64,000 nucleotides of DNA from assembly GCA_036345935.2 (NCBI GenBank), contig JADWOT020001830.1:62001-126000 (forward strand), written 5' to 3'. The notes under the pieces were generated by a model, which was not told where the DNA came from, made no database searches, and saw only the letters and a list, made by a program, of their open reading frames with translations. Shown here piece after piece: positions 13,063 through 25,565 of this stretch; the stretch's first letter is position 1; every line of letters starts with the position of its first letter. Both the position numbers and the translations under genes were made by a program. The DNA comes from Taenia hydatigena. Taxonomy: Eukaryota; Platyhelminthes; Cestoda; Cyclophyllidea; Taeniidae.

Positions 13063-13212
13063 CTTACATTCTACTTTGTGAGAGACTAAGCTGTGCAAAC
13101 TCATTTCCATGCCCTTTAAGCAAAATCACGTTGATCATCGCATTTCGAATTCTTTCGTAGGTCACCGCAGACACCGCAGCAGACCATGCGCTTGCACACG
13201 ATAGAGTGTTTT
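13063..13212. other. Spacer of the inverted repeat
   Basis: About 150 bases of unique sequence between the arms. If transcribed, the arms would pair into a stem of about 190 bp with this as the loop. Confidence 0.6.
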
Positions 13213-13408
13213 TTGGTAGTGGTAGGAATTTTCGGCAGAGTCTGAAATGTGTTTGCTTAAATAGAGCCATCCATTTAGTCAAGACCATCACCTTTTAATC
13301 TGTGGTCAGGGAAAGAGACATTCCTTATTTCATGAATTAATCGGCCATCACCCTTTCCTTTAAATAAAGTAGAGGCACTAAATCTTTGCCGACCAGAAAG
13401 CAATCAGC
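13213..13408 (-). repeat. Large inverted repeat, right arm
   Basis: Reverse-complement partner of 12870-13062. The order of blocks is exactly reversed, and the stop codon and the GGAATGTCTCTTTCCCTGA block are conserved. Differences are mostly single substitutions, so the duplication is old but not ancient compared with other repeats here. Confidence 0.85.
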
Positions 13409-16400
13409 TGTAAGAAGTATGTTCGCTAACAAATCTGAAGGAAGCAGATAGCTTGTACCGCTAATAAATGCTTGTGATTTGGCTCAAACGTCAAGGTGGC
13501 TTCAGCAGCAGAAGAAGACCCGACAACCACGGCTCCATGATGCGGATGCAACGAAGTGTGTTCTCACAAGTGTGTTCGCAAGCGAGCAAGTGTGTTGGCC
13601 ACCATGAACTCACTTAGTGGCCTTGACGAGTGAGTGATTGCTGGGCGGAATGATAACTCGACTACGGGGCGAAAGGCTTTCGATCTCAAATTGATAGATG
13701 ACCCCGTCTACTATGCTCTAGCGGCAGCTTCCATGTTTGCACTACTTTGCTGACAAATTCATGGAACAATTAAGCAGGTCTGCTTTTCTGACTTCGTTAC
13801 TACTTTATTTAGTACTTTAATGTCACTGGGCGGTGGGAGATTTAAAAATTAACTTTACCAACTGAGTCTACTCATTTACGAATGTGTGGATAAGTCTGCA
13901 TGTTGCCAATTTCTCCATAAAGCCTTGATGAAGGCGCTCGAAACTTGATTGGTTGAAGAGGCGGAAGGGATTTGCTTGGAATGTGAATGTTATCAAAGGC
14001 TCAAATGTGAGGGAAGCACGTTCCTACCCCTTTGAATAAAGGTCCTGCAAATAGGCACTTTTCTACTGATAAGTATAAAGTAACTGTTGAAGAGACGGCT
14101 GGAGATCACGTCTGCCTGGTTTGAGAGGCGTTGTAAAATATTTGCTGTTGATTTAACTTACATATGCAATACTTTGCATTTTTGAGTAGGTGGAAAAGTT
14201 TGTGAAAGTATTCTCACTGATTCCACACAAGCTGCATCAATGCGTATTAGTGAAATGAGAGACGATTATCCCCCATCGTCGCCTACGCAGTGGCAAGGTG
14301 GGAAGAATAATCGACCTTTGACGTGCTGCTGAGAAGGCATACAGTGAATAATGCAGCCAAATAAAAAGGAATTGATTGTTAAGTGAATTCGGAAGAGGAG
14401 AACTGAGTTGGAGCTTTTCTGTTAGCTGTCTACCTGTAATATAGAAACCCTTTATTGCCTACACCTCGGAAAGGGGTTTCAATCCTCATGGTGTGAACCG
14501 AGGTAGCCACATGTCAAGCTGACATGGAACTACTGTCAAAACTGGCACGCTACTAACCGCTTAGTGTCACTTGCCCGTTTAACAGTGCGATGCTGTGGTG
14601 GTAGCCTTTTCGACTTATTAAGTGTAGAAAGACGTAACGAAAAGGCAGTTTTAAAACCTGTTAGTTACTTACAGGCATTGTGGATTCTTTGCCCGTTGCA
14701 AATTATCCTTCACGGCCTGGCACCTAAGTACGTCTCTAATATATCAATTCAGAAAACAGGTATTTTCCTTCTTACTCGAAAGGCGAGTGACTTATGCAAA
14801 ACCCACGGATAGAGGTAAAGACTTATTGCTCGCGGCGTCAGACATCCTACGTTCTCCTAAATTGCTTCAGCAAAAACTGGTGTGCCTCGTCAGTTGCATA
14901 AGATAGTTTTGTTTCCGCTTGCCAGGAACACGAAACTTGCCTCTTTTGGCGATCTGTGACTCACTGAAGAAAACAATGCGGGAAATAAGTAAGCAAAACG
15001 CACATTTTTCGCTACCGGTTGCTTGTTAACATTCTCCTTGAAAGGTTGCGTGAAGGAACCACTGACCACGCCGGCTGTTGTACATAGGTGAATACACACC
15101 ACCGGTTGTAAGAAAAGGCGCCCCTTAGAGCTGCCACAACACTGAGGCTAAATAGTGACCCTAACGGAATAATGCTCAGTAGTCTTTGTCTGGTGACATC
15201 GGTACATAGGTAGAATTTTCTAGGGTTGGGGTGTGACCAAAGTTTATGAATAACTTACTTGCGCAGGAGCAGATTCGTCAGTCCACAAAATGTGGTCATT
15301 AATGTAAAATGGTTGATCGCGTAAGCACTGTCTCGATCTCACGGACTTTCACCTCTGTCTGAGTGCACCGTCGTGTTAAATGTCAATCGCACTCAAGAAA
15401 CTTGACAGCAATGCTTTTAATTAATCATTCGTAAATGATTTCTCCATTGGCGGCCATTGGATATTCCGATCGTCGAAACTTACAATCAGAATTGAAGCCT
15501 ATCTCTCTGGCTCTACTAGCGTAAGTAAATGCAAAATTGATGTATCTGCGGAACAATGCAATTCGGGACTGGGCATTTTGATTATCAAAACAAAAATATT
15601 ACTTGATGTGATTATTTACATGCTTAAACAAAATCCGTACAATTCTGAGAGATATGCACCGAATCTGCCGCAATAGAAGTGAAGCTGTTACCTTCTTCCT
15701 TAGGAAAAGACAGAAACTTTGCGAGGTACTTTCGAAGACCAGATTTAATCTTATGCTCTGCTTTTTCGTCAAAAACCACCCAAATTATAATTCATTCTTC
15801 TTCTCAAAACCTATTCTTAGCCACAGGAGAGACTGAGATAATCCAAGTAGCGATTAGGATGAAATACACCAATGCGTTTCGAGGCGTTTGCGCGAAAACC
15901 GAATTTTAAGTCATCCGAAATGGGAATCACTTTACTCCAATTAATACAAGTGCTAAGTTATATGTAAGCGGTTCAGTTCAAATAATTAAGCTCAATTAAT
16001 TGTTTTTGCTCATAAACATGAAGTCAGCAATTAGCAATTAGCTTTTCTATTGCACAAAATAATTAGAGTTGCGGATTATCCCTACTTCTAATCCGGACAA
16101 AGCATTAAATCTGCACTACATATGTTTGACTTAACCCTGGTTTAATAAAACAAATAAAAGTTACGGGCATTAAAGTTATGTGTGCTTTAATGAGGTGAGT
16201 CAATATGATATGCTAAGCGCTTGGATTTGAAACATAACAATTCGGTGTGTCAACTTGCTCTGCCTCAAAATGTCCTTAACAACGCCAAAAAATTCAAGGA
16301 TAATTTTATGGACTTAAGGCATCAATAAAAATACTTCCCATTATTTGCCAGCGTAAAATGTAGATAATGTTGCTTAGGCAGTGTGTGAGTAAAAGCCGAG

Positions 16401-18450
16401 CTTTTTCGATGGTTGCAGAAGACACATTAAGCCACAGCATGCCGATAAACCTCCATAGTCATATTAAAACACTCTAACTTACAGGAAAATTACTTAATAG
16501 AGTTAATCAAGTGGTTTTAAATTAAATAGAGTATTGACAGCAGTAAGGTGGAGGAATTTATACGTGACCGATGGAATCTGATAACAGGAGAGATCCAACC
16601 ACTTGTTCCCTTCTGTGACCCCCAAGGATTATAGGCAAGTGCCACTTTTGAGCAATAAAGCCCTTTATTTTGACACGTAGGTGGGTGTACTGTCTATATT
16701 TTATAAGATAAAATAGTCCACATTACCAGCGAGCATTAATTTGTTTACCCTGTGTGCGCCTTGATAATTTGCAGTTTTCATGTTTGTTTACTGATAGTCG
16801 AACGATATTCGATTATTTGTGTCAAAAAACTGAAAGTTTCTTACAGTACAACGAAATCAGACCGCAATTTGAGTCACTATTAATAAGAAACTTGCAATCC
16901 TAAGCCATTCTTTCCCTTCAATCCTGACTTTCGAAGTTTCATCGTAAGCAAACTGCACGGTAATCGCCTGCTTGGCAGTCGGATTCAATGTGGGCGGATA
17001 CTACATTTAGTCCGGACGAGGTATATTTGAAATACACAGATTGCTGTCAGCACATTTTGTTCATTACTCTGTAGATTTTGACCGAAGCGGTGTCGCATGG
17101 AGGAAGTGGTTACGTAAAGATATTAGTGGAAGTAGCTGAGTGTCATGCCCTTTGCATACACTCACCCACCTGCCCACTTAAAGCGTCGTGGTTTCGCCCA
17201 CTCAAAAGGAAAATTACCACATAAACATGCAGCTATCGAATGAGAAACAGAAGAGGGTATCTAAATAGGCTTGGCGGATTAACAAAGAAGTCGTTATAGT
17301 TGTTCTCTACGACCTTGATTCCTGAGTAAAGTTTTTACTTTAATGGAATTAGAAGAGTAGTGAGAGCGCGATGAAAAAAAGACGAAACCCTGAAAAATTG
17401 AGATTACATCTGATTTCATTTAGTTATGCATTTTTTAAAGTTGTGCATTTTGATTTGGCTAGATCATGGCCTACTCAACTGCCTTACAGAGAGGTCTGCT
17501 TACAACCTTTTCAAATGTGTAAATTTATGTTCCACCTCGAATTTATTCGCATTTCTATCTTCCAACTCGTCAAATTCACTAAAATGTCCTATTGTGCCAA
17601 AGCTTAACTAACAATAAAAAGAATAGAAGTAGAACTTAATGATTGGAAAAAGCATGAAACATGGCACTGATGACGGGAAAAAGAGAGTTAGGTCGAGTGA
17701 ACCATGTCGGAATGGGTCTAAAGGGAAAAAAATTCGCGTAGCGTATTCTTGATTTTCAACCAACGATTTTGTCGATTACCAGCCTGCTTATTTGTCCCTC
17801 TTTGACCATCTGATAGCAGCTACCCTCCTTTGCAGCTGCACACAAACATTCACCTCTAGACTTGGTTGGTAAGTCTCTCTCTTGGCCTATGCTATATATG
17901 TTTTGTGCCAGACTAGTTGCTGGCAGCGCGCTGATTCGAGATGCAGTAATGAAACTGTATGGGTTCCTATTTATCTTGAAGGTGCATTTAATTAGTTTTG
18001 TCGGTTCTTATTAAGAGAGATTTAGCCACTTTAGATGTCCAGTGCCTGATCCCATTTGGATGTTTTAGTGATATTGGTCAAGTAGTGCTGTGTGCAATGC
18101 TATACATACACGCCAAGTTTCGCGCTCCTACGAAGTCAAGTATAAATGCCTAATACACTCAAAAAGCAGCTTTTCTATAAATTGGTTTAGCACGCTCTAG
18201 ATACTTTTTTGGAATTTAAGTTATGATATTGGGAAAGAATGCAAACCATTTGGCGCAAACTTGTAAAATGTCGTACTGTTTGACCTATACGCATTTATTT
18301 AAGTGTTGCCGCACGGTTGTGACAGTTTACATGCACCTTGTATATTTTATGCACCGAAACCCACCACGGATTTGATTACATAGATAAACAACCTCTCAGC
18401 ACACCCTAGCGACCAAGGATGTCATTGATTTCATCTTGCACACATGAACA
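13409..18450. other. No supported gene
   Basis: AT-rich, especially 15500-16900, with only short ORFs. A triplicated AAGTGTGTT-like motif occurs at about 13553-13597. No RNA genes, element ends or convincing exon borders were seen across this 5-kb stretch. Confidence 0.4.
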
Positions 18451-18480
18451 CGCCCACGCAGGGACTCAGAACGTATTTAA
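18451..18480 (+). promoter_or_regulatory. Core promoter of the secreted peptide gene
   Basis: 18451-18459 reads CGCCCACGC, the exact reverse complement of the EGR/Krox-type binding sequence GCGTGGGCG. A TATA-like TATTTAA lies at 18474-18480, 60 bases before the ATG, so transcription should begin near 18505 and leave a 5' UTR of roughly 35 bases. Factor identity is inferred from vertebrate consensus only. Confidence 0.45.
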
Positions 18481-18539
18481 GTGTGCGCTGCACTGATGCG
18501 GGATTGCAAAATTGACGCTTAGAGACCAAGGAAGGCTCC

Positions 18540-18797
18540 ATGGCAGCAAGATTTCCAGCACTGATAGCACTGGCATTTTCCCTCCTCGTGTTCACCTTGT
18601 CTGTTCCTCCAACAAGGGCTGCATCCTTGATGGCGATGGCAGAAGCAGATCAAGAAGACTTTCAGCCAGAAGGCCTCAAGCCAGCTGTATGGGAATCAAT
18701 TAAAAATACTGCCAAGAAGGTTGCCGAAGCAGTCAAATATTATAATCGTCTCCGCTTTTGCCTAAGATACCCACAATACTGTGTCAGAGCAGGCTAA
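18540..18797 (+). CDS. Small secreted cationic peptide precursor
   Basis: The 85-codon single-exon ORF starts at the first ATG after the predicted start site and ends at TAA. Residues 1-27 form a clear signal peptide: MAAR, a hydrophobic core ALIALAFSLLVFTL, and a TRA-A cleavage motif. Residues 28-46 are acidic (EADQEDFQPEG). Residues 47-85 are strongly basic (net charge about +7) with an amphipathic stretch, SIKNTAKKVAEAVKYYNRL, then Cys74 and Cys81, which could form one short disulphide loop, and the end CVRAG. A signal peptide, acidic spacer and cationic helical tail is the layout of many antimicrobial peptide precursors. The product could equally be a lineage-specific secreted antigen or hormone-like peptide. 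I recognise no family. The promoter elements before it and AATAAA after it support a real gene. Confidence 0.7.
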   Translation: MAARFPALIALAFSLLVFTLSVPPTRAASLMAMAEADQEDFQPEGLKPAVWESIKNTAKKVAEAVKYYNRLRFCLRYPQYCVRAG

Positions 18798-19017
18798 GTA
18801 GTTTTTTGGCATGTGAAAGGCAGTTATTCGGCTGCATGCAAGAACTTACGTCCATACATGCATCTCACTCATTTGTGCTCACTAATATGGTTATATTATT
18901 GTATATCCGGAAAATGACAAAACCTTACATTATACCTCAGTCTAATTTCTTACTCAGAACATTTGATTTATTATGACTAAATTACTCAAATGTGTGCTGC
19001 TTACTGTGAACTGGTGT

Positions 19018-19023
19018 AATAAA
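19018..19023 (+). terminator. Polyadenylation signal AATAAA of the secreted peptide gene
   Basis: First exact AATAAA after the stop codon, giving a 3' UTR of about 240 bases and a mature mRNA of about 530 bases. Confidence 0.5.
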
Positions 19024-19039
19024 TGTGTGGCTTTGGATT

Positions 19040-22000
19040 TTTTGACTTACTTTTGTATTTTGCTTACATATATTCATCGGGTAGCTTTCCAGATGTCTAA
19101 TTACCCCCTCTGTTATAGCCAAAAATTTTTATTTGCGTTGGTACTGCATTTATTTATCACAAATTAACCAACAAGATTGGCAAAGCAGTTCTAGATGATG
19201 AAGAAAAATGTGTGCCCTCTCGTTCAAAGCTACGCGGTTGCTAATGACAGTTGCAAGGATAGTAACTGAAAGAAAAACGGAATAATGCCGTAAAATGAAA
19301 AGAACGTACGCCAAACTTATGCCTTTTTCGGTAATCGAGGGTAGAAATTATTATTCGTCACTAGCAATGCGTAAAATGTGATTAGTTTCTTTTGATTGCT
19401 ATTAAAGCAGTTGTGTTCTTACTCTAAATAACGCCTAATTAGGTTTGACGTTCCAATCACAAATTTTCTGATTTTCCAATGATAGTATAGTGGATTGGAT
19501 AGAATAATGGGACGTCCAAAGAGGTTTTAATGACTGCATTTTAAAGCGGCATTATAAAATTCCAAAGTGATTTCACGAAATGGCAAAGCGATGTCCGAGT
19601 CCAACTGCAAATAACTCTTTTACAATGGGGTGTTTACGTTTTGATGGTGTCAACGATAGAGGAATATTTGAAGAGACTGAAAGCTGGCAGCAGATTGATG
19701 AAGTTTAGCCATATAATTAAATTCAATTTGAGCCATTCATTATAAGCCTACATAATCTGTTTGTAAGCATTTTTGCCTTTGGAATTCATACAATTCCAGT
19801 AGTCCGTTACTCCAGAAAGCGTGTTCGGATTTTTGGAATGAGATTCCAAGAGTGATGCTTTAATGCAACCCAGCCAACAACGTAGATATCGACAAAGCAT
19901 CGTCTTAATTTTTACTTGTCAAACTACGCGCCCTTCAAATAAACACATTTCGTCAAGTTTAGGTGCGAAAATGGCAACCTACGTAAGGCACGTCCTCTAG
20001 ATATATAAGCTTAAGCGAAAACACTTTTGAAGATTTAAGACCGTCAATAGTATTTCTACGAAGAGTGCAATGCAACGAGGATATGAATAGTTGGCGAAAC
20101 GAACACCGCATCCAATGCTCGCACTTTTCTTTATTTTTTTTTCAGGTTCTTGACTGCTGTTTTATGGTACGATAAGAGCTGTATTAAAAGGTAAAATCTA
20201 GCAATCGGCACAGCAAAGGGGCCAAAAATGAGTTTTACAGGCTATTATAAGCAATTAGACACAATTTTTTAATAAGGAAATGAAGATTATTGCCACATTC
20301 CGTCAATCTAGCTTGAAATGAATGCCACAGTTTGGGTTTTATGTAAAAAATGCTCTCATTCCTGTTAAATTCTTACCGGAGCAATGGGTTAGTGGATCCA
20401 GGGAGTAGAAAGAATGGCCGAACTGGTAAACATGTACACGTTTGCCTCGCTGCTGACCAGCAAAATAGTGGGCCGAAGTGCGTATCAGGTGTAGGTTTGA
20501 TTTTGGGTGCGTTTCTAATGCCGTTCGAACATTTGGTATTGGATTTGGAGTGATTGCTATTGTACTTAATTTGTGGCTAAGGGAATAACCAGATAAGCAG
20601 GAACAGGCAAAATCATCGCGACAATTCCTAATGCATTCTTATAGGCATCCATGTAGGTGAAATCTCATGGGTTTTTAAACAGAAGAGGTCTTCTGAATTC
20701 AAAGGCAATCTTCCAATTGAACGATAGGAAACTATAAATCTATTAATTAATTATTTAGCCTCTCACAAACAAGGATGGACTGAATTGCTAAATGTTGTGC
20801 TTTTAACAGTAAAAAAAGTTGCCGTGGTTCGTCACTTGAGTGTCAAGCGAAGCTGGGCCATTGCTGGCTCAACAATCCTGTGTCGATGCCGTTATGGCCC
20901 TAAATCCATTTTCCTACAAAACGTCGGAGATGATAGTTCTAACGAGTAAGTATAGCATCTGTTGCACAAGATTCGGTCTTGAAGTAGGGGATTGAGCAAG
21001 ACGGTATCGACAGGTTAAGTGTTCAAAATCGCTAAACGAAGGCGAAAGAGCTGCGTGCCTCATTGCCATGGTCGTACCTACCGATATGGGCTCATCCACG
21101 TAGACACAGCATCAATATTGTAAAAAAGCGTCTCTCTTAGGGGTTGCATCACCAATCATCAGGGTATCTACAAACTGGTCAATGTCTGTCTATCATGGAG
21201 TGCTTGATGCGTGGTTTTTACAATTGACCGTTGCGTTATTGCTTCTTCCCACTCTGCCATGGTTTTTGCTCTTTGCTGTCAGTAGGCATAAAGATACTTC
21301 TTTGTTTTAGCGTAGGAAGCTCTCTTGTTATCGTTGGAATGATTAACAATTCAACTGCCCATGCTTAGCATTTTGCGAGATTCCCTATGAGTAGCATAAC
21401 TTTAAAGTATTTTTGAGGAGGGTGAATGAAATTTCACAGTTATTGGTTCCCCTTTTTTCATAACTGAGGACCAATTTCGTTTTTTAACGGAGTGTCAACG
21501 AGCTCCCGTTATTCTGTTGACCACGTCTTCCTTATGGCGCCGTTTTTTACTGATCTATTCATTTCTTCGATTTCCTCGTAAAATCTGTTTTTGAAAAAAA
21601 GGATTAAAGACGATCGTTTGACAAGCTGAAGTCTCTTGCGCTTTGTTATCTTGTAAAGAGTACCCATAAATCAGTTTACAGACTGGTGGTAGAATGCTAG
21701 GGTTTTCGCGCCTCGGGTTGAACTGTTACCTGCAAAGTTAAGTAGATTGATTTCGTTTCTCAAAATGTAATCTTTGCAATTATTCTGCTGGGTCGCCTTT
21801 TTGAATTGTTTCCTTCGATCTTGTCTCCAAGCTTGTAATTAGGTTACCAGTGGTCCTTGATCTCTTTTTAGCTCTAACATCCAAAATTAAGCAATTTTCA
21901 TCGACCTAGCCTCATTTTCTGCTGTGAATACTTTATTCTGTGCCATCTTTGCCCCCGAACCTCTAAGTGTTTGCTTTTCATAGAGCAGAGGTTGATAAGT

Positions 22001-24849
22001 AGATCCTCCACGCTTCATTTGTAATAGTTATTCCTTTTTCTAGTCCTTAGATGAGCCCTCATCATACACTGCTTTATCTCACTATGACCCATTGCGATTT
22101 TCGCACCCACTTACAACTTCGCTTTGAAAGCGGATGGCCTCTTAGGCCATAGACCAATTTAGTTTGTGTAGTATTTTTTGTAACCTATGACTCCGTTTCA
22201 CGGTCTTCCGAGTTTTTCTTTGTCTAGAGCAGTAAGACGAGTGGTTGTGGCTCAAACAGTTCAAAGGGTTCAAACGGTTTGATTATGTTTGATCTTGGCT
22301 GGAATCCAGCTGACGACGACGTTCAGGCCGCAGTACGTGTGTAGCATGGCGAGCAGAGAGGACGGTTCCATGCCTATTGCAACAGTTCGGTTTTCAAAAT
22401 ATCTCGATTGTAATTTCCTTTTGGTCGGGCACAATGGAGGATAGGTTGCTTTAATAGGAGATATCTGGAGGCATTGAGCGGATGTGTGAGGTAAACGCTT
22501 GGTATCGGAAAGTTTACCGAACAAATAAAGGGTCTCAGGAATTACTACTGTGCGAGTGGGTTGGAAATCAACATTTGTGAGGTCGCCGCTGATTGATGGG
22601 CATCTACGTTGCTCAATCGTCAAATTGCTGAATAGGTTGGCAATCGTAAACGCCTTCCTTCATGAGAGGTTTGGCTCATCTTCGCACTTTGTTGGACACA
22701 GGCACTGTCTCTGGTCTGTGTCTTTCTTAATAAACGGTGTCCGTTTCGTGTATAACGTGAGCTAGCGCTTACTACTTCACATGATACTGTCGCATCATAA
22801 TTGTTCATGCGGATATAAAACCATCACCTCTGTTTAGACCTTATTTGCTTCGTATTGAACGAGGCTGCTCCCAATTCATGCTTGCTGTTTTTGTTTAGCA
22901 GGTTCAAGTGTCGATGGTGTGTGAATCGAATGCAGACGAGAGGTCAGCTGTTCAAAACGGGTTTTATGTGCATTTCGTTGGTGTATAAACCCCGTTACCA
23001 CCGTGAAGTTCATAAAGTTCATGCGCCAAGAGGGAGAGGGGACACTGGTATGATTAATTGTGTCTTCCGGCAGCATTCTAACGTGGAACAGCATAAAACT
23101 CTCTCAATCCTGAATCCTCCCTATTTTCAATGTCCACGTCTCCCTTGCCAAGCTATGAAGATGTCTCCGCAGTGTTGTATCCTCCTGTAAATTTTACATC
23201 ATTAGTAAATTCTTCCTTCTTTTCGTGTTACTTTGCAAGCAGAGGAACGTGGAGATTGATCGAGATTGCGTAGGGGATGATAACTTTGCTTGTTGATAGA
23301 CGTCAACGAGGTGTGCGGGATGAAGTGGTCCACTTTAACGTTTCGGGTGCGGCATCATCACCTGTGGAATGGGTGTTTGAGTGTCTCGTTAGTGGAGAAA
23401 CAAAGAAGTAACTCATGTCGGGAAACTCATTTATGACCCACGATCTACAGTGAAGCCGCCTGACCTCTGCTATTAGAAAAATCCTCTTCTGTTGAAATAA
23501 CGGAGAATAACGGATGAAGTGGGTGGAAACGATGCCATTTTCAGTGCAAAGTGTGCACGCACAAAAGAGTCGTGTAGCCATTCACGAAATTTAGCGTTAA
23601 CGAGATGGCCACAACGTTTGATCACTACTTTCGACTGCTTACAGAACGGCGTATTGATCATGTTTCTACTAAAAGGGATTAAATTGTACACCCAGGCGAT
23701 GTTTCCGTCTTGGACAGGTATATTCCACAGCGTGACGTCGGTATAGACTTTTTGTTGAAGCTACTGAAGTACCGATTTCCGCACTGCCGAATCGAGCAAA
23801 TTTGGCCGTACTGGCTCGTCTAACTAAAGAGCAAGTGAGGACCCAACAAACACCAACAAGGTCGCGACATGAGTCTCTTCAAAGGCTTTGCAAAGATTGC
23901 AAGACAGCTGTATAAACTGTTGGAAAAGTGGGGCGATTTTTTTTCAATAAAATAATGAGCATGACAGGACACTTAAAGAACTGGGTTACGTAATTAACTC
24001 CGAGCCCATTCCAACACCTTGAGTCTTTGAGTCGAGCAACTTCACCGTGCGTACATTGAATGATGACGCTGGCGATGCAGCCGTGTTCGACGTACGCTCA
24101 CGAAAGGCAGAGGAACAAAGAAGTGAGCGAATCCGCTATCGGTGTGCCAAATCAACAAAATGTAAGGCAGAGAAGTGCAGAAACAGAGGAATGCACGGCA
24201 CTATAGACGCCTTAACCTGCAGACCAGTCGCTTCAGAAGGTTGTTTTACATTGCAGAGATGAATTCGTCCACTACTGTCTCTAGGTGGATGTGATTTCCA
24301 GAGCAGAAGGCACTGTTTTCCTACGCTCAGAATAGAAGTTCTAGAGTTCCGTCGAATCTGATTTAAGTACACTTTTGGACTATGGAGGTCTCGCTCCCCA
24401 CCCTCACCTACAGCGCATGGTCACTAGGACTCCTAGGAGCCAAAGTAGACATTGTTCTCTTGGCTTTGTTCGGAGGCTAGTGAAATTGTACTCCTGAACG
24501 GTATTTAAATCTGGCACTTAGTCAGGTCTATGGAATACCTTTCATGGTAACTGAGGCACTTCTGACAGCATCGTTTAAGTTTTAATTCAAAAAGCAAGGG
24601 CAAGCACTCTAGTGCATTACTTCACTGTATCCTATAGCTCTCATCGCACATTGTGTGCATGGGATAGGGACGGATGGAATAGAACGCACGAGAAGAAGGG
24701 GCAGATGGACGAGGAGCATTTAGTTGAACATGGCATTACCTCTGCGAAATGGTATTTCCTGCAGCTGCAACACACGCGCTCCTGACAGGCGATCGGAAGC
24801 AATATGAGTGAATTACAGTGGCAGCAAGCAAGATTATTTTGAAGCGATG
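19040..24849. other. No intact gene; possible Gypsy downstream debris from 22200
   Basis: 19040-22200 holds nothing I can support. 22250-24849 lies on the 3' side of the minus-strand reverse transcriptase, so RNase H and integrase debris would be expected here. A weak LRRFLGL-like reading occurs near 24870, but I could not find convincing integrase motifs. 22255-22281 holds a few GTTCAAA-type short repeats. Confidence 0.35.
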
Positions 24850-25565
24850 ATTTGCCGAAAGTAAGAAACCGCCGACCTTTGTCTGCTGAATGGTGCTGTC
24901 CATATGCTCACCCGTTATGCACGATATTTGCGCGCTGTCATCCCCTCTGGCGAGCGCATGCCCCGAAAGTGTGGCGGCTCTTTGCAGAAAACTGCATTTT
25001 TTTCAGACTCACTGGCAATCCAACACCATTTTTAGGTTGCCGTTGTGCTCTCAGGTGTCCGTGTCAGAGACAAGAAGGCCATCGAGGTGGGTCATACATT
25101 TTTTTGGAAATAAACCGACCTGTGGACTACATAAGGCGTTGGAAGGTGGTCGCTACGCCAGTGTCTAAGTGACCTCGTCCGAAATTCATGTTTCGGACTT
25201 GGCAATTCGAAAGTTGGCTTCTATCTGCTCGCCTCTGCCACTTCCACATTCTGTCATCCTAAAGTTGAATAAAGGGTAGAGAACTATTTAAGCCCAATTG
25301 ACAAATCGAGCGATTCGTTTATGTGGAGTAGAGGAAATGCGTTTGCCTTAGTCACGACGTCCAGATTCCTATGGTTCATGCACATTCGCATGCTATGGTT
25401 GATATTCTTTTTAGCATAATCGCAGAGGCGCACGGTGAATTTGCTCTTAAATTACGCCTTCCACCAGACTGTTGACTTCTAGCAAATGAGGCGGTAGGCG
25501 TCTAGGTGGTTAATAGATGTGTCTAGCTTCACCGGTGTCTGCCGCATGCTTCACAAAACTTGCTT
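24850..25565 (-). mobile_element. Degenerate Ty3/Gypsy retrotransposon, reverse transcriptase part
   Basis: Reading the minus strand from 25560 downward gives motifs of Ty3/Gypsy pol in the correct order: ADTGEARHIY, a stop, PPRRLPPH and VNSLVEGVI (25560-25440; the family pattern is DTGxAxPIxQPPRRLPP); then TKANAFPLLHINESLDL (about 25360-25295; pattern KxxYPLPRIDDxLDxL); GVATTFQRLM (about 25165-25135; pattern NAPATFQRLM); DGLLVSDTDT (about 25085-25055, where the active-site DD reads DG); and KKCSFLQRAATLSGHAL (about 25010-24950; pattern KCxFLxxxVxFLGH). Several stops and frameshifts separate these blocks, so the element cannot make an enzyme. No LTR pair was identified. Confidence 0.85.

Noticed and set aside
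22270..22808. Minus-strand ORFs downstream of the Gypsy reverse transcriptase, tested as integrase
   Set aside because: No HHCC zinc finger or DDE core motifs could be read.
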